DNA from: Stomorhina lunata
Taxonomy: Eukaryota > Arthropoda > Insecta > Diptera > Rhiniidae
Reading direction: 5' to 3'
NCBI GenBank assembly: GCA_933228675.1
Contig: OW121742.1
Span: forward strand, 38,105,255 to 38,169,254
DNA: 64,000 nt
The first letter of the stretch is position 1. The number at the start of each line of letters is the position of its first letter. The translations under genes and the position numbers were made by a program. The notes beneath the pieces were generated by a model. That model was given only the letters and a program-made list of their open reading frames with translations, had not been told where the DNA came from and ran no database searches. Positions 1 through 12,180 of the stretch are shown one piece after another.

Positions 1-93
1 AAAGCTCAGACTATCGACTGAAGAAAAGCAAAATACAAACATTTTGTAGTTTCATCTTCCTTTGCTTCTGTTTAGTCGACAATCTGAGCTTTT
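1..93. repeat. Stem-loop: ~32-bp imperfect inverted repeat
   Basis: The first ~32 bases (AAAGCTCAGA...AGCAAA) pair with the last ~33 (TTTGCTTCTG...TCTGAGCTTT). By eye about 28 of 32 positions pair, including G-U, with four isolated mismatches. The ~28-nt loop contains a second small perfect stem (TACAAA/TTTGTA around 35-49). The size and mismatch pattern fit a microRNA-type precursor or a very short inverted-repeat transposon remnant. I recognise no known mature microRNA in either arm. Sequence before position 1 is not available, so the structure may extend further. Confidence 0.6.
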
Positions 94-1854
94 ACCTTTG
101 ATTTACAAACATATCTCGATGGATCTGTCTAAAAGTAGTTGTATTCCTCTTGAAAATGATAGCTTTTATCAGCAAACTATCTATTAAATAAATAGACTTG
201 GATCATGTGCAAATAATTTTTCTATTGATTTTAAAATTAAAAAAAAAAAAATTTATTAAAAATTTATGAAAGATTTTGTGTGGATAGAAATATCAAAATA
301 TTTTCCTAAAATTTTAAAATCTTAAAAACGTTCTTTCCAATATTTTTTAAATCTAATTTTTGCTGGAAAAAATGTATTATATTAATTTATATATTTTATA
401 AATATTTATTACTTTTTAAAAGTTATACCTTCTTTTTGATTTTTCTTCCAGATACTACATGATTTAAAGCTAAGGTAAGTCTGATATACATATATATTTT
501 GAACTTATTATAAAAAATATATACATAATTATTAACAACTAAATGATTATATTTAATAATTAGAATATTCATATTCAATTTAATTACAACAGAAATCTTT
601 AATCCACTTGAGTATAATAAAACTTTGTGTTACTTATCTTTTAGTTTTTAACTTAACCAATTTCACAGAAAAAAAATATTCTGCTAAATTAGTTTACTTT
701 TAGATTATACTTTTTTACCTTTACCTTCCGTATAGAGCAAATATCCCCAAACGCTTGTTTTAACTTTACTATTAGTTACATTGTGGTCAGGCAATTTGCA
801 TACATTCAAACTCATGCATGTATTTATATACACATGTATGTATGTACCTTCTCTAACGTGTATGATATCTATGTAATACAAGTCAACTATTAGCTGTAGT
901 TTAGATGTTAACAACGTTGTAATGAATCCGTCTCTGGAGAGAAATTATTAATATGAACATTGATATTTAATCTACTTTTAACACCGTTACACAATACAAG
1001 TACAAACACAAGTAACCAGCTACTTTTTTTACATGTAAAATACAGATATGAACATAGAAAAATGTAGTAAATGACATAAAAAAAACAAAAGGAAGGTATT
1101 GTTGTATACGAGTTAGTTACATTTGAATACAATTCCATGGAGACAATTCAATTCTGATTACAAATAGCACAATAGATACTTCTTAATATTCAGACAACCC
1201 AACGGTTTCAAATTTAAGGACATTTTTAAATTTAAAGCTCAAGGTAGCACTAATGAAAATGGTATAATAACTAGGGGTTCTAACATATAATGGTTTTTGG
1301 TGGAGGTTAATATGCGACTTTTACAAAAACATTACTTTTACCTTACCTTGCCTTAATGATAAGCATATGATCAAATAACTTTTTTATTCCATAACATTTA
1401 TAAACTGACCTAATATTTTGATCTACCAGGTTTCTATTTGCACAAACATACATATACATACATATGTGTATAGACACAATGATATACAAATACTACATGT
1501 CTTTTAAATACGGATAATATATATTTAAATACATTGTATCAAACCATTTTAACAGATATTATTTATATTGTTATGAATCACCCTAATATAAAATTGATAA
1601 TGTTTATTTAAATATAAATGTTTTACAGGATATTTCTGTTTCATGCGTAATAATTTTTCATTTCTGTCCAGACTTTAGTTGATAATAAAGGCAATAATCC
1701 CTTTAATCTGATTTAAATACTCTCTTGCGTATGAGTAATTTTTTGTAACAGCTTAAATATTAATATTAATCATACGCATCATAGACCTGTCAGCGATAAT
1801 AGCATAGTAAAATAGATTGGCTAGTCCCCAATAATCTACAGAAGTAGATTAAAC
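94..1854. other. Unique AT-rich sequence, no gene seen
   Basis: No coding sequence is convincing here. Minus-strand open frames at 705-914 and 908-1138 are low-complexity and lack any recognised domain. Short TG/TATA-rich microsatellite stretches lie near 810-850 and 1440-1470. A small hairpin motif at 1725-1780 is listed separately. Confidence 0.6.
1725..1780. repeat. Dispersed hairpin motif, copy 1
   Basis: GCGTATGAGTAAT is followed about 30 bp later by its near reverse complement ATTAATCATACGC, giving a ~13-bp stem with one mismatch. A related arrangement (ACGTATGAGTGAT ... ATCAATCATACGT) lies at 20091-20155. In both copies the flank starts CTTG and the interior is AAATAT-rich, so they look like two copies of one small dispersed element rather than chance hairpins. 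Confidence 0.5.
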
Positions 1855-3990
1855 CACAATTTATATTAAAAATTTTTCTATTTTTTCTATAAAAAAATTT
1901 TTATAGACAATTTTTGATATAAAAAATGTTTCTTTAGAAAATTTTAAATATTCAAAATTTTTCAACAGAAAATTTTTAATATTAAAAACTTTTCTATAGG
2001 AAATTTTTTATATCAAAATTTTCTATAGAAAATTTTTGATATTGAAAATTTTTCTATAGAAAATTTTTCATATTGAAAATTTTTCTATAGAAAATTTTTC
2101 ATATTGAAAATTTTTCTATAGAAAATTTTTCATATTGAAAATTTTTCTATAGAAAATTTTTCATATTGAAAATTTTTCTACGGAAAATTTTTGATATTGA
2201 AAATTTTTCTATAGAAAATTTTTGATATTAAAAATCTTTCTATAGCAAATTTTTAATATTAAAAATTTTCTATATAAAAATTTTTAATATTAAACATTTT
2301 TCTATAGAAAATTTTTGATATCAAAAATCTTTCTATAGAAAATTTTTGATATTAAAAATGTTTCTATAAAAAGATTTTGATATTAAAAATTTTTCTATAG
2401 AAAATTTTTGATATTAAAAATCTTTCTATAGAAAATTTTTGATATCAAAAATTTTTCTATAGAAAATTTTCGATATTTAAAATCCTTTTATAGAAAATTT
2501 TTGATATTAAAAATGTTTCTATAAAAAGTTTTTGGTATTCAAAATTTTTCAATAGAAAATTTTTGATATTAAAAATTTTTCTAGAGAAAATTTTTAATAT
2601 TTAAAATTTTTCTATAGAAAATTGTTGATATTAAAAAATTTTCTATAGAATTTTTTTGATATTAAAAATCTTTCTATAAAAAATTAAAAATCTTTCTATA
2701 AAAAATTAAAAATCTTTCTATAAAAAATTTTTAATATTAGAAATCTTTCTATAGAAAATTGTTGATACTAAAAAATTTTCTATAGAAGATATCACAAATT
2801 TTTCTGTAAAAAATTTTTCATATAAAAAATTTTTCTATAGAAAATTTTTGATATTCAAAATTTTTCAACAGAAAATTTTTGATATTAAAAATTTTTCTAT
2901 AGAAAATTTTTGGTATTAAAAATTTTTCTATAGAAAATTTTTGATATTTAAAATTTTTTTATAGAAAATTTTTGATATTTAAAATCTTTCTATACAAAAT
3001 TTTTGATACTAAAAATTTTTCCATAGAAGATTTTTAATATTAAAATTTTCTATAGAAAAATGTTTAATATCAAATTTCTTCTAAAAGAAATTTTTTAATA
3101 TCAAAAATTTTCTGTAGAGAAATTTTTAATATCAAAAATTTTCTATAGAAAAATTTTTCATATCAAAAATTTTCTATAGAAAAATTTTTCATATCAAAAA
3201 TTGTCTATAAATATTTTTTTATAAAAAACTTTTAATATCAAAAATTTTCAATAGAAAAATTTTTTCTATAGAAAAATTTTTAATATCAAAAATTTTCTAT
3301 AAAAAAATTTTTATTATCCAAAATTTTCTATAGCAAAATTTTTAATATCAAAAATTTTCAATGGAAAAATTTTTTATATCAAAAATTTTCAATTTAAAAA
3401 TTTTTAATATCAAAAATTTTCTAAAGCAAAATTTTTAAAATCAAAAATTGCTATAGAAAATTTTTGACTTTAAAAATTTTTTATATCAAAACTGTTATAA
3501 TATCAAAAAATTTCTATAGAAAATTTTTTTAATATCAAACATTTTCTATAGAAAAATTTTAAATATCAAAAATTTTCTATAGAAAATTTTTGACTTTAAA
3601 AAATTTTTATATCAAAATTGCTTTAATATCAAAAAATTTCTAGAGAAATTTTTTTTTATATCAAACATTTGCTATAGAAAAATTTAAAATATCAAAAATT
3701 TTCTATAGAAAAATTTGTAATATCAACAAATTTCTATAGAAAAATTTTAACATTCAAAAATTTTCTATGGAAAAATTTTTAATATCAAAAATTTTCTTTA
3801 GAAAAATTTTGATTATAAAAACATTTCTATAGACAATTTTTTATATTTAACATTTTCTAATTTAAATAGAAAAATTTTAAATAGCAAAAATTTCCGATGG
3901 AAAAAATTTTAATATCAAAAATCTTCTATACAAAAATTTGTAATATTAAAAATTTTCTATAGAAAAACTTTTAATTATAAAAAAATTTTG
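1855..3990. repeat. 31-bp satellite array, family 1 (first array)
   Basis: This is a tandem array with a 31-bp period. The unit joins GATATTAAAAATTTTT to CTATAGAAAATTTTT, so each unit is nearly two 15-16-bp half-repeats centred on CTATAG and GATATT. From about 1855 to 3030 units read in the GATATTAAAA orientation. From about 3040 to 3990 they read in the reverse-complement orientation (AATATCAAAAATTTTCTATAG). Units are 80-95% alike by eye, with indels and short degenerate runs such as 2680-2740. No coding potential. Confidence 0.93.
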
Positions 3991-5009
3991 AATAGAAATA
4001 ATTGAATTTTATTTAATTAGTATATTTAGTTGAATTTCTTTTTTAGTAATATTTTTTTGAAATATCTACACAAGTATCGACCACATAAACCACACAGACG
4101 ATTAAAATTCTATTAATTGCGGTAAAATTTAAACTTTATATATATTTTAAACAATTTAATGATTAAAGGTAAAATATCTCACTTTTCCGCTTTCTTAAAA
4201 TCAATAAAATTAATTAATTGTGGTTTAATTTACTTTAAAAAGTAATCCCGAAATGTCTTGCCCACATCAAAATGAAAGTTTTCTCTGATCCATAGCGACA
4301 GCAAAAAGGTTGACAAAATAAATTTACAAAATACAAAACAATTAGTAAGAAAATGCGAAAAAAAATGCTAAAAAAAAAATAGACGGCTCCCATATTTTAA
4401 TGGAAATTTTATTCAAACATCAATAGCTGAAAGCAGCGACAAGTCAAAGAAATTTATAAAAATTAAAAAAATCCTAAATAATTTTTTTTTAACAGGAAAT
4501 GGTGGGGGTTGTTTTAAGCTTTCCAAAAATATAAAGTTAAACACAGAATTAAAAAGACTAGCAACCAACACATACACACAGACACTTACACAGACACAAA
4601 AAGGTTTATCCTATCAACACAATTGAACACATGATTGACAGTTTTTGTTACACAAAAAGGACTCCTTTTTTTGTAAATGATGTTTTTTTTTTATTGCTCT
4701 TGTTCTTTTTTGTTGCTATTACTGCTCTCCCTTTGTTAAGTCCTCTCTGTCAGCAACAGATTCAATAAAAATGCCATCAATTTGAGAATAAAAGATTTAG
4801 TTTAAATTTAAAGTTTTTCGTAACAAGATTTATTATATAATTGTCTGAGGCCGCAGAGGTTAGACTTTGTTTAGTTTAAATCAAAAAAAAAATAATTTCC
4901 AAAAGATTCGAATATTGGTATTAAAAATAAAAATTGGGGTGTGGTAAACATATCCGATTTGGCACCATATGTGAATGGCAGTGAAGTTTTAAAGAAAAAT
5001 TTGTCAACA
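3991..5009. other. Unique AT-rich spacer between two family 1 arrays
   Basis: The sequence is non-repetitive apart from A/T runs and a CA-rich patch (about 4565-4610). No domain-bearing frame, RNA gene or splice-framed exon is visible. It separates the arrays at 1.86-3.99 and 5.01-7.48 kb. Confidence 0.6.
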
Positions 5010-7480
5010 TTTTTTTGAAAAATTTCGATAGAAAAATTTCTATTGAAAAATTTCTAATATCAAAAATTTTCTATTGAAAAATTTTTAATATCAAAATTTT
5101 TGATATTAAAAAATTTTCTTTATAAAATATTTGATAATGAAAATTTTTCTACAGAAAATTATTTTGAATTTTTTTATAGAAAATTGTTGATATTAAAAGT
5201 TTTTCTTTAGACAATTTTTGATAGTAATAATTCTTCTAAAGATAATTTTTCTATAAAAAAATGTTTGATGGTAAAAATTTTTCTTTAGAAAATTTTTAAT
5301 GTCAAAAATTTTCTTTAGAAAAATTTCGATATTAAAAAATTTTCTATAAAAAATTTTTGATATTAAAAATTTTTCTATAGAAAATTTTTGATACTAAAAA
5401 TTTTTCTATACAAAATTTTTGATATTAAAAATTTTTCTATAGCAAATTTTTGATATTAAAAATTTTTCTATAGAAAATTTTTGATATTCAAAATTTTTCT
5501 ATAGAAAATTTTTGATATTAAAAATGTTTCTATAGAAAATTTTTAATACTAAAAATTTTTCTATAGAAAATTTTTGATATTCAAAATTTTTCTATAGAAA
5601 ATTTTTGATATCAAAAATTTTTTATAGAAAAATTTTTAGTATCAAAAATTGTCTATAGAAAAATTTTTAATATCAAAAATTTTTTATAGAAAATTTTTTA
5701 ATATCGAAATTTTTCTAAAGAAAATTTTTGACATTAAAAATTTTCTAAAGAAATATCAAAGATTTTCTAAAGAAAAATTTTTAATATCAAAAATGTTTTA
5801 TAGAAAAATTTTTAATATCAAAAATTTTCTATAGAAAAATTTTTAATATCAAAAATTTTCTATAGAAATATTTTTAATATCAAAAATTTTCTATAGAAAA
5901 ATTTTTAATATCAAAAATTTTCTATAGAAAAATTTTTAATATCAAAAATTTTCTATAGAAAATTTTAAATATCAAAAATTTTCTATTGAAAAATTTTTAA
6001 TATCAAAAATTTTGTATAGAAAAATTTTTAATATCGAAATTTTTCTATTCAAAAGTTTTTAATATCAAAAATTTTCTAAAGAAAAATTTTTAATATCAGA
6101 AATTTTCTAAAGAAAAATTTTTAATGTCAAAAATTTTCTTTAGAAAAATTTCGATATTAAAAAATTTTCTATAAAAAATTTTTGATATTAAAAATTTTTC
6201 TTTAGAAAATTTTTGATATTAAAAATTTTTCTTTAGAAAATTTTTGATATTAAAAATTTTTCTTTAGAAAATTTCTGATATTAAAAATTTTTCTTTAGAA
6301 AATTTTTGATATTTAAAACTTTTGAATAGAAAAATTTCGATATTAAAAATTTTTCTATACAAAATTTTTGATATTAAAAATTTTTCAATAGAAAATTTTT
6401 GATATTTAAAATTTTCTATAGAAAATTTTTGATATTAAAAATTTTTGATATTAAAAATTTTTCTATAGAAAATTTTTGATATTAAAAATTTTTCTATAGA
6501 AAATTTTTGATATTAAAAATTTTTCTATAAAACATTTTTGATATTAAAAATTTTTCTTTAGAAAATCTTTGATATTAAAAATTTTTCTACAGAAAATTTT
6601 TGATATTCAAAATTTTTCTACAGAAAATTTTTGATATTAAAAATGTTTCTATAGAAAACTTTTGATATTAAAAATGTTTCAATAGAAAATTTTTGATACT
6701 AAAAATTTTTCTATAGAAAATTTTTGATATTAAAAATTTTGCTATAGAAAATTTTTGATATTAAAAATTTTTCTATACAAAATTTTTTTATAGAAAATTT
6801 TTGATATTGAAAATTTTTCTACAGAAAATTTTTGATATTAAAAATTTTTGTATAGAAAATTTTTGATATTAAAAATTTTTCTATAGAAAATTTTTGATAC
6901 TTAAAATTTTTCTATAGAAAATTTTTGATATTAAAAATATTTCTTTAGAAAATTTTTGATACTAAAATTTTTCTATGGAAAATGTTTGGTATTAAAAATT
7001 TTTCTATAAAAAATTTTTGATATTAAAAATTTCTCTATAGAAAATTTTTGATAATAAAAATTTTTTTTGCAGAAAATTTTTGAACTAAAAATTTTTCAAT
7101 AGAAATTTTTTATAGAAATTTTAATAAATTTATTATTTTTGTAGGAAATTTTTCAAAATTTTTTTATTTTAATAGAAAATTTTTAAAAATTTATTATTTT
7201 TATAGAAAATTTTTAAAAAACTTATTATTTTTGATATTAAAAATATTTCTCTAGAATATTTTTGATATTAAAAATTTTTCTCTAGAAAATTTTTGATATA
7301 GAAATTTTTCTATAGAGAATTTTTGATATAGAAATTTTTCTATAGAAAATGTTTGGTATTAAAAATTTTTCTATAGAAAATGTTTGGTATCAAACATTTT
7401 TCAATAAAAAATTTTTGTATTAAAAATTTCTCTATAGAAAATATTTGATATTAAAAATTTTTTTAAAAATATTTTAATAG
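5010..7480. repeat. 31-bp satellite array, family 1 (second array, multiple orientation switches)
   Basis: The 31-bp unit is the same as in the array at 1.86 kb. Orientation changes several times: a short AATATCAAAAATTTTC block near 5045-5100, then GATATTAAAAATTTTTC from ~5100 to 5610, the opposite from ~5620 to 6130, and back to the first orientation from ~6150 to 7480. Around 7100-7230 the units degrade into a different spacing (TTTATTATTTTTATAG). The open frame at 5649-5834 is a translation of the satellite, not a gene. Confidence 0.93.
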
Positions 7481-8640
7481 AAAATGTTCAACTCTTGAGA
7501 TAATTTCAGCTAAATATTAAATTTACATAAATTTTCTACTTCCTCTAATGCACTTTACCCCTTTCATTCTAAATCTGATATCGTTGTGATCTCTTTTGAA
7601 CTGGTTATTATTTTCCAGGGACTTCTTTTTGCTGTTTATCACAAACAAGTTTTATTTTGCTGTCATTCATAAAACTTCCTTAAATTTTTGTTTTCATTTG
7701 ACATTTTTCTGATTTCTCCTACATCCAGTTTGACCATTTTAATCTCTATTGTTTTTTTTTTTTTTTTCTCCCCCAATATTTTTTGTTCATTGTTATTTGG
7801 GTATTTTTTTGGTAGCCTTAAAGTATGCAGCATGAAATGTTGTGGCTTAACATTCCTTAACTGGCATTATGTGTTGTCATGTGAAAATATGAAGGAATGG
7901 GATAAAAAGTCATTGGAAGCATATTAAAAAGAGTTATACAGTGGGTTAAAAAGGAATTAAGAAATTTTTATAAATACTTACCTAGAAGGTTTTTTGGCCC
8001 TCATGAGAACCTTATAACTCAACAATTCTTTCTTTTTTTATTACAGTTTTTTGTCGTTGACCTCACTGTTCTTAAACTTTAGCTAAAACCTTGTTTTTTG
8101 GTTTTCTATGACATCTTACAATTAAAAGGATTTTGGGGATTTCAAATATATAATATTTGTCGAATGATTTCATTTTTTTATTTTTACTTATTACATTAAA
8201 TTAGAGATAATCTTTTTGACATTTTACACATAAATCTTATTAAGTTAAAAATAATACAGACATTTAAAAAATCACAGCTTAAGCGGATTATATTAAAAAC
8301 GGCATAAGTAAAGAGTTCAAAAAAAAAATCTAAAATTAAAATAAGAAGAAAAGGAATTCTGTTAAACCGTGGTTTTTTGGTAATTTTGTTTCTGCTTTAA
8401 ACAAAATAAAAAAGTTGCTTTTTTAATAACAATTTGACTATTGTTAAAGAATTATTGTTCTTAAACAAATTGATTGCCTGAACTTTAACGTCTATATATT
8501 TTTTGCTTGTATTAAGTTATTACTTTAAAAAATGTTTGTTCTAAAGTTATTTTAATATGTTTCAATTACAAAAGCCTACTTATTGTAGAGTAAAAATTAA
8601 CAAAAGAAAGCTTTTTTTAAAAAGTTCAACAAATTTGAAA
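7481..8640. other. Unique AT-rich sequence, no gene seen
   Basis: Contains T-runs (about 7750-7767) and a T-rich open frame at 7688-7927 whose predicted peptide is hydrophobic low complexity. There are no recognisable domains. It separates the family 1 satellite from the 290-bp repeat cluster. Confidence 0.55.
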
Positions 8641-8650
8641 GGAAAATGCA

Positions 8651-11090
8651 AGTTTATATCGTATATTTGAAAAATAATCAATTTCACGAAGTTTAATACC
8701 CATATTGATATACTTTGGTTGAAATTCAACTCATTCTTAATAGATCGGCTAAAATCTAAACTTTGCTTTAGCTCAAAATTTTTAAATCTAGTAAGATGTC
8801 CTCAATCCACTTGTTACAAAAAATCCTTTAAGTAAGTAATTTATGAAGAAACCCTTGTATTTAAGCTATATTTTAAAAAACAAAATTGTTAACAAAACAA
8901 AGGGAAAATTCTAACAAATAAAAATATAATGTCAGTTCATATTTCTTATGAAAAATGCTATTAATCCCACGAATTTTTAAACCCATATAGATACACTTTA
9001 CTTGAGATACATCTCATTTATAATAGATCGGTTGAAATTTCAACATTAGTTTAGCTCATAACTTTCGTTGCTAAATGAGAGTTTATATGATTTCAGTTTA
9101 AAAATTGGATTTAATGTAAATTATGATTAAGAAAACCCTAATATTTAAGCTATATTTTTTTAAAAATTACAAGCAAAAGTGTCAAGCAGACTCAGAAAGA
9201 ACTTGTAAGAGAAATTAAAGATAATACAAGTTTATACTGTTATTATATAGGCCTTGTAATCCTACGGATTTTAACACCCACTTTGCTTAAGTTTTAACTC
9301 ATTCCTAATGGATCGGTTGAAATCTCAACTTATAGCTAGACCAAAAACTTTAGTGCCAAACGATAGCTTGCAGATTTCTAATTACAAAATAGTATTTATT
9401 GTTCATCAAGTATAAGTCAGAATTAATATTTAAGCTAACTTTGTTAATAATTTTGAAAAATTTGTTACACAAAATAAGAAAAAAATTGTAAAAGAAATTA
9501 GAGATAATACCAGTTTATACTGTTATTATATAGGCCTTTTAGCTCTACGAATTTTAACACCCATATTGATACACTTTGCTTAAGTTTTAGCTCATTCTTA
9601 TTGGATCGGTTGAAATCTCAACTTAAACCGATATCAAAAATTTTGGTGCTAAACGATAGCTGAAGAATAGTATTTATTGTTCTTAAAGTAAGAGTAAGCA
9701 TTAATATTTACATTAACTTTGTTAATAATTTTGAAAAATTTTATAAACAACATAAGAAAAAATTTTTTAAAGAAATTATAGATAACACCAGTTTATACTT
9801 TTATTACATAGTCCTTCCAATTTTACGAAGTTTGAGACCCATATTGAAATACCTTGCTTCATTTTTAACTCATTCTTAATAGATCGGTTGAAATCTCAAC
9901 TTATAACCAGACCAAAAATTTAAGTGACAAACTGTAGCTTACACATTTATCATTACAAAATAGTATTAATAATTCAAAAAGTACTAGTTAGCATCAAAAT
10001 ATACACTACATTTTTTAACAGTTTAAACATTTTTTAATAACCTAAGAAAAAATTTGCAAAATAAATTATAGATATGACTAGTTTATACTGTTATTGTACA
10101 GGCCCATTAATTCTACGAATTTTAATACCCATATTAGTGCCTTTTGCTTAAGTTTTAACTCGTTCTTAATGGATCGGTTGAAATTTCAACTTGAACCTAG
10201 ATCAAAAATATTACTGCCAAGCTATAGCTTACAAGTTACTTAATATGAAATACTACTAATTTTAATGCAATATAAATTAGCACTAATATATATCATTACT
10301 TTTTTCAATATTTTTTTTTTTTTTTTAATTGTTTAAACCAAATTAAAAAAATGTTAATGATATTATATATAATTTTTTTCATTTTATACAGGTATTTCAT
10401 AGGCCTACTAACTCTAATACCCATGTTGTTATACCTTATTTAAGATTTAGCTCATTCTTATTAGATCGGCTGAAATCTCAGCATAAGGCTAGATCAAAAT
10501 TGTTAATGCAAAATTGTTGCTTACATTTTTCTTATTACAAAAAAGTACCTACTGTTAATAAGGTACAAGTAACCATTGATATTGACACTAACATTTTTAA
10601 TAATTTTAGAAATTTGTTAAACAAAACACGAAAATATTTGTAAAAAAATTAAAATAATAATGGTTTATATTTTTACTGCATCGGCCCATTGATTATACGA
10701 ATTTTGACACCCATATTGCTATATTTTACTAGGGTTTTAACTCATTCCTAATGAATCGGTTGAAATTTAAACTTGAAGCTAGCTCAAAAACTGTAATGCC
10801 AAATAGTAGCTTACAAGTTGTCAATTGTAAGAAAATACGTACTTTAATAAAACTCTTAGGAAATATTGACATTTAGACAAAAAAAATCTGAATATGTACA
10901 ATTTTGAAACAAAAAAATAAAATATTAAAAAAATACTTTGAAATTAAAAAATTAATACAATTTTATATTTTTAAGGTAAACAGCTTTAAATTCCTTGAGT
11001 TTTGACACCCATATTGATACCTATTCTTTATATTTTTACTCATTCTTATTAAATCGGTTGAAATCTCAATCTACTAGAAATTAAAAAACG
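8651..11090 (+). repeat. ~290-bp repeat cluster, left arm: nine forward copies
   Basis: Nine copies of a diverged ~290-bp unit. The diagnostic core CATTCTTAATAGATCGGTTG has its GATCGG box at 8743, 9026, 9311, 9604, 9882, 10172, 10464, 10754 (AATCGG) and 11052 (AATCGG). Spacing is 278-298 bp. Each core is preceded by AGTTTATA, then CTACGAATTTTAA, then ACCCATATTGATA. It is followed by GAAATCTCAACTT and often a TAGACCAAAAA tract. The ~100-bp core is clearly more conserved than the ~190-bp linker. GTTGAAATCTCAAC within the core is a small dyad. No open reading frame runs through the units. Confidence 0.9.
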
Positions 11091-12180
11091 TTAGTGTCAA
11101 ATGATGTTTTAATGTATTCGATGTAAAACAAAAGTACCAAGTTGATATTATGTGTTCAATTTGGAGTATTAAATTAAATTTTTTAGTTTAAAAATGAACA
11201 ATTTAACGCAATTTTACTAATTTATTGTTTTATTATTTCTGCAAACATTTTATGTTAAAACACGATTACTTTAAATAAATTAAAAAAACAAGCCAATTAA
11301 GCATAATTCTCATTAAAAATATAATTGCTTAAATATTTACCAAGTTACACTCAATAAATATTTATAGCGCTATTTACAGCAAACATCTTTTCTCCCATAT
11401 CGATTAATTAGTTTAGAACACAAGGATCCTCCAAATATTAATTATTTCACATTTCATCACGCAGTACTTCAAAACTTGTACAATTACCGAAACAAAAGAA
11501 CAATAAATTTCCACTTGTTTAACGAATATTTATAACATTACAACAAAGTTGTAATATTTAATTTACCTTCATTTAATTTTTTAATATTTATACGTTTAAA
11601 TCATCATCATCAGCAGCAGCTACAGAAACATTATCATCGTTACTCTTAATAGCTCTCTAACATCATTAACATCATCAAGTTTTAATTTGTAACAATTTTA
11701 TTTGTTGTTTAAAGCGTTAGCAACACAAAATGAACATTGAAGTGTTATTTTTAAAGGTTGTTTTTAACTTCTATTCTATTTTTAATTTTCTGTAAAATAT
11801 TTTCCTGAAGTAGCTGCGAACAACAGCCAACAAACAATCAACCATTCAACCATCCAACCAACCAACAACCATTTATACAGTCATCTAACCAACGATCCAA
11901 ACATAATTAGAATAATTCAAAGGTTGTTTTTCATTCTTTCGTTCGTCCTTGTTGTTGTAAAATTTTACTTAAGTTAAAGTTAAACATGACACAAAAACGA
12001 TAAACAATATTGGTGGCATTATGTGAGAGTAGAGCCAGAGATGTTACGAAGGGTACGAAATTTTGTACTTTTTTAAGTGAAAAAGGGATTTTTTTAATAT
12101 ATTTTCTTTAACCAAATTTGTATGGTTTCTAATATTAAATTTATATCAACAATATTTATTTAAGTACAGGAAAGCCTTAG
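11091..12180. other. Unique spacer between inverted 290-bp arrays
   Basis: Non-repetitive sequence containing a short CATCATCATCAGCAGCAG stretch (~11600) and a CAAC/CCAACC-rich stretch (~11820-11910). Neither array core motif occurs inside. No gene is recognised. It forms the potential loop between the forward and inverted arrays. Confidence 0.65.
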
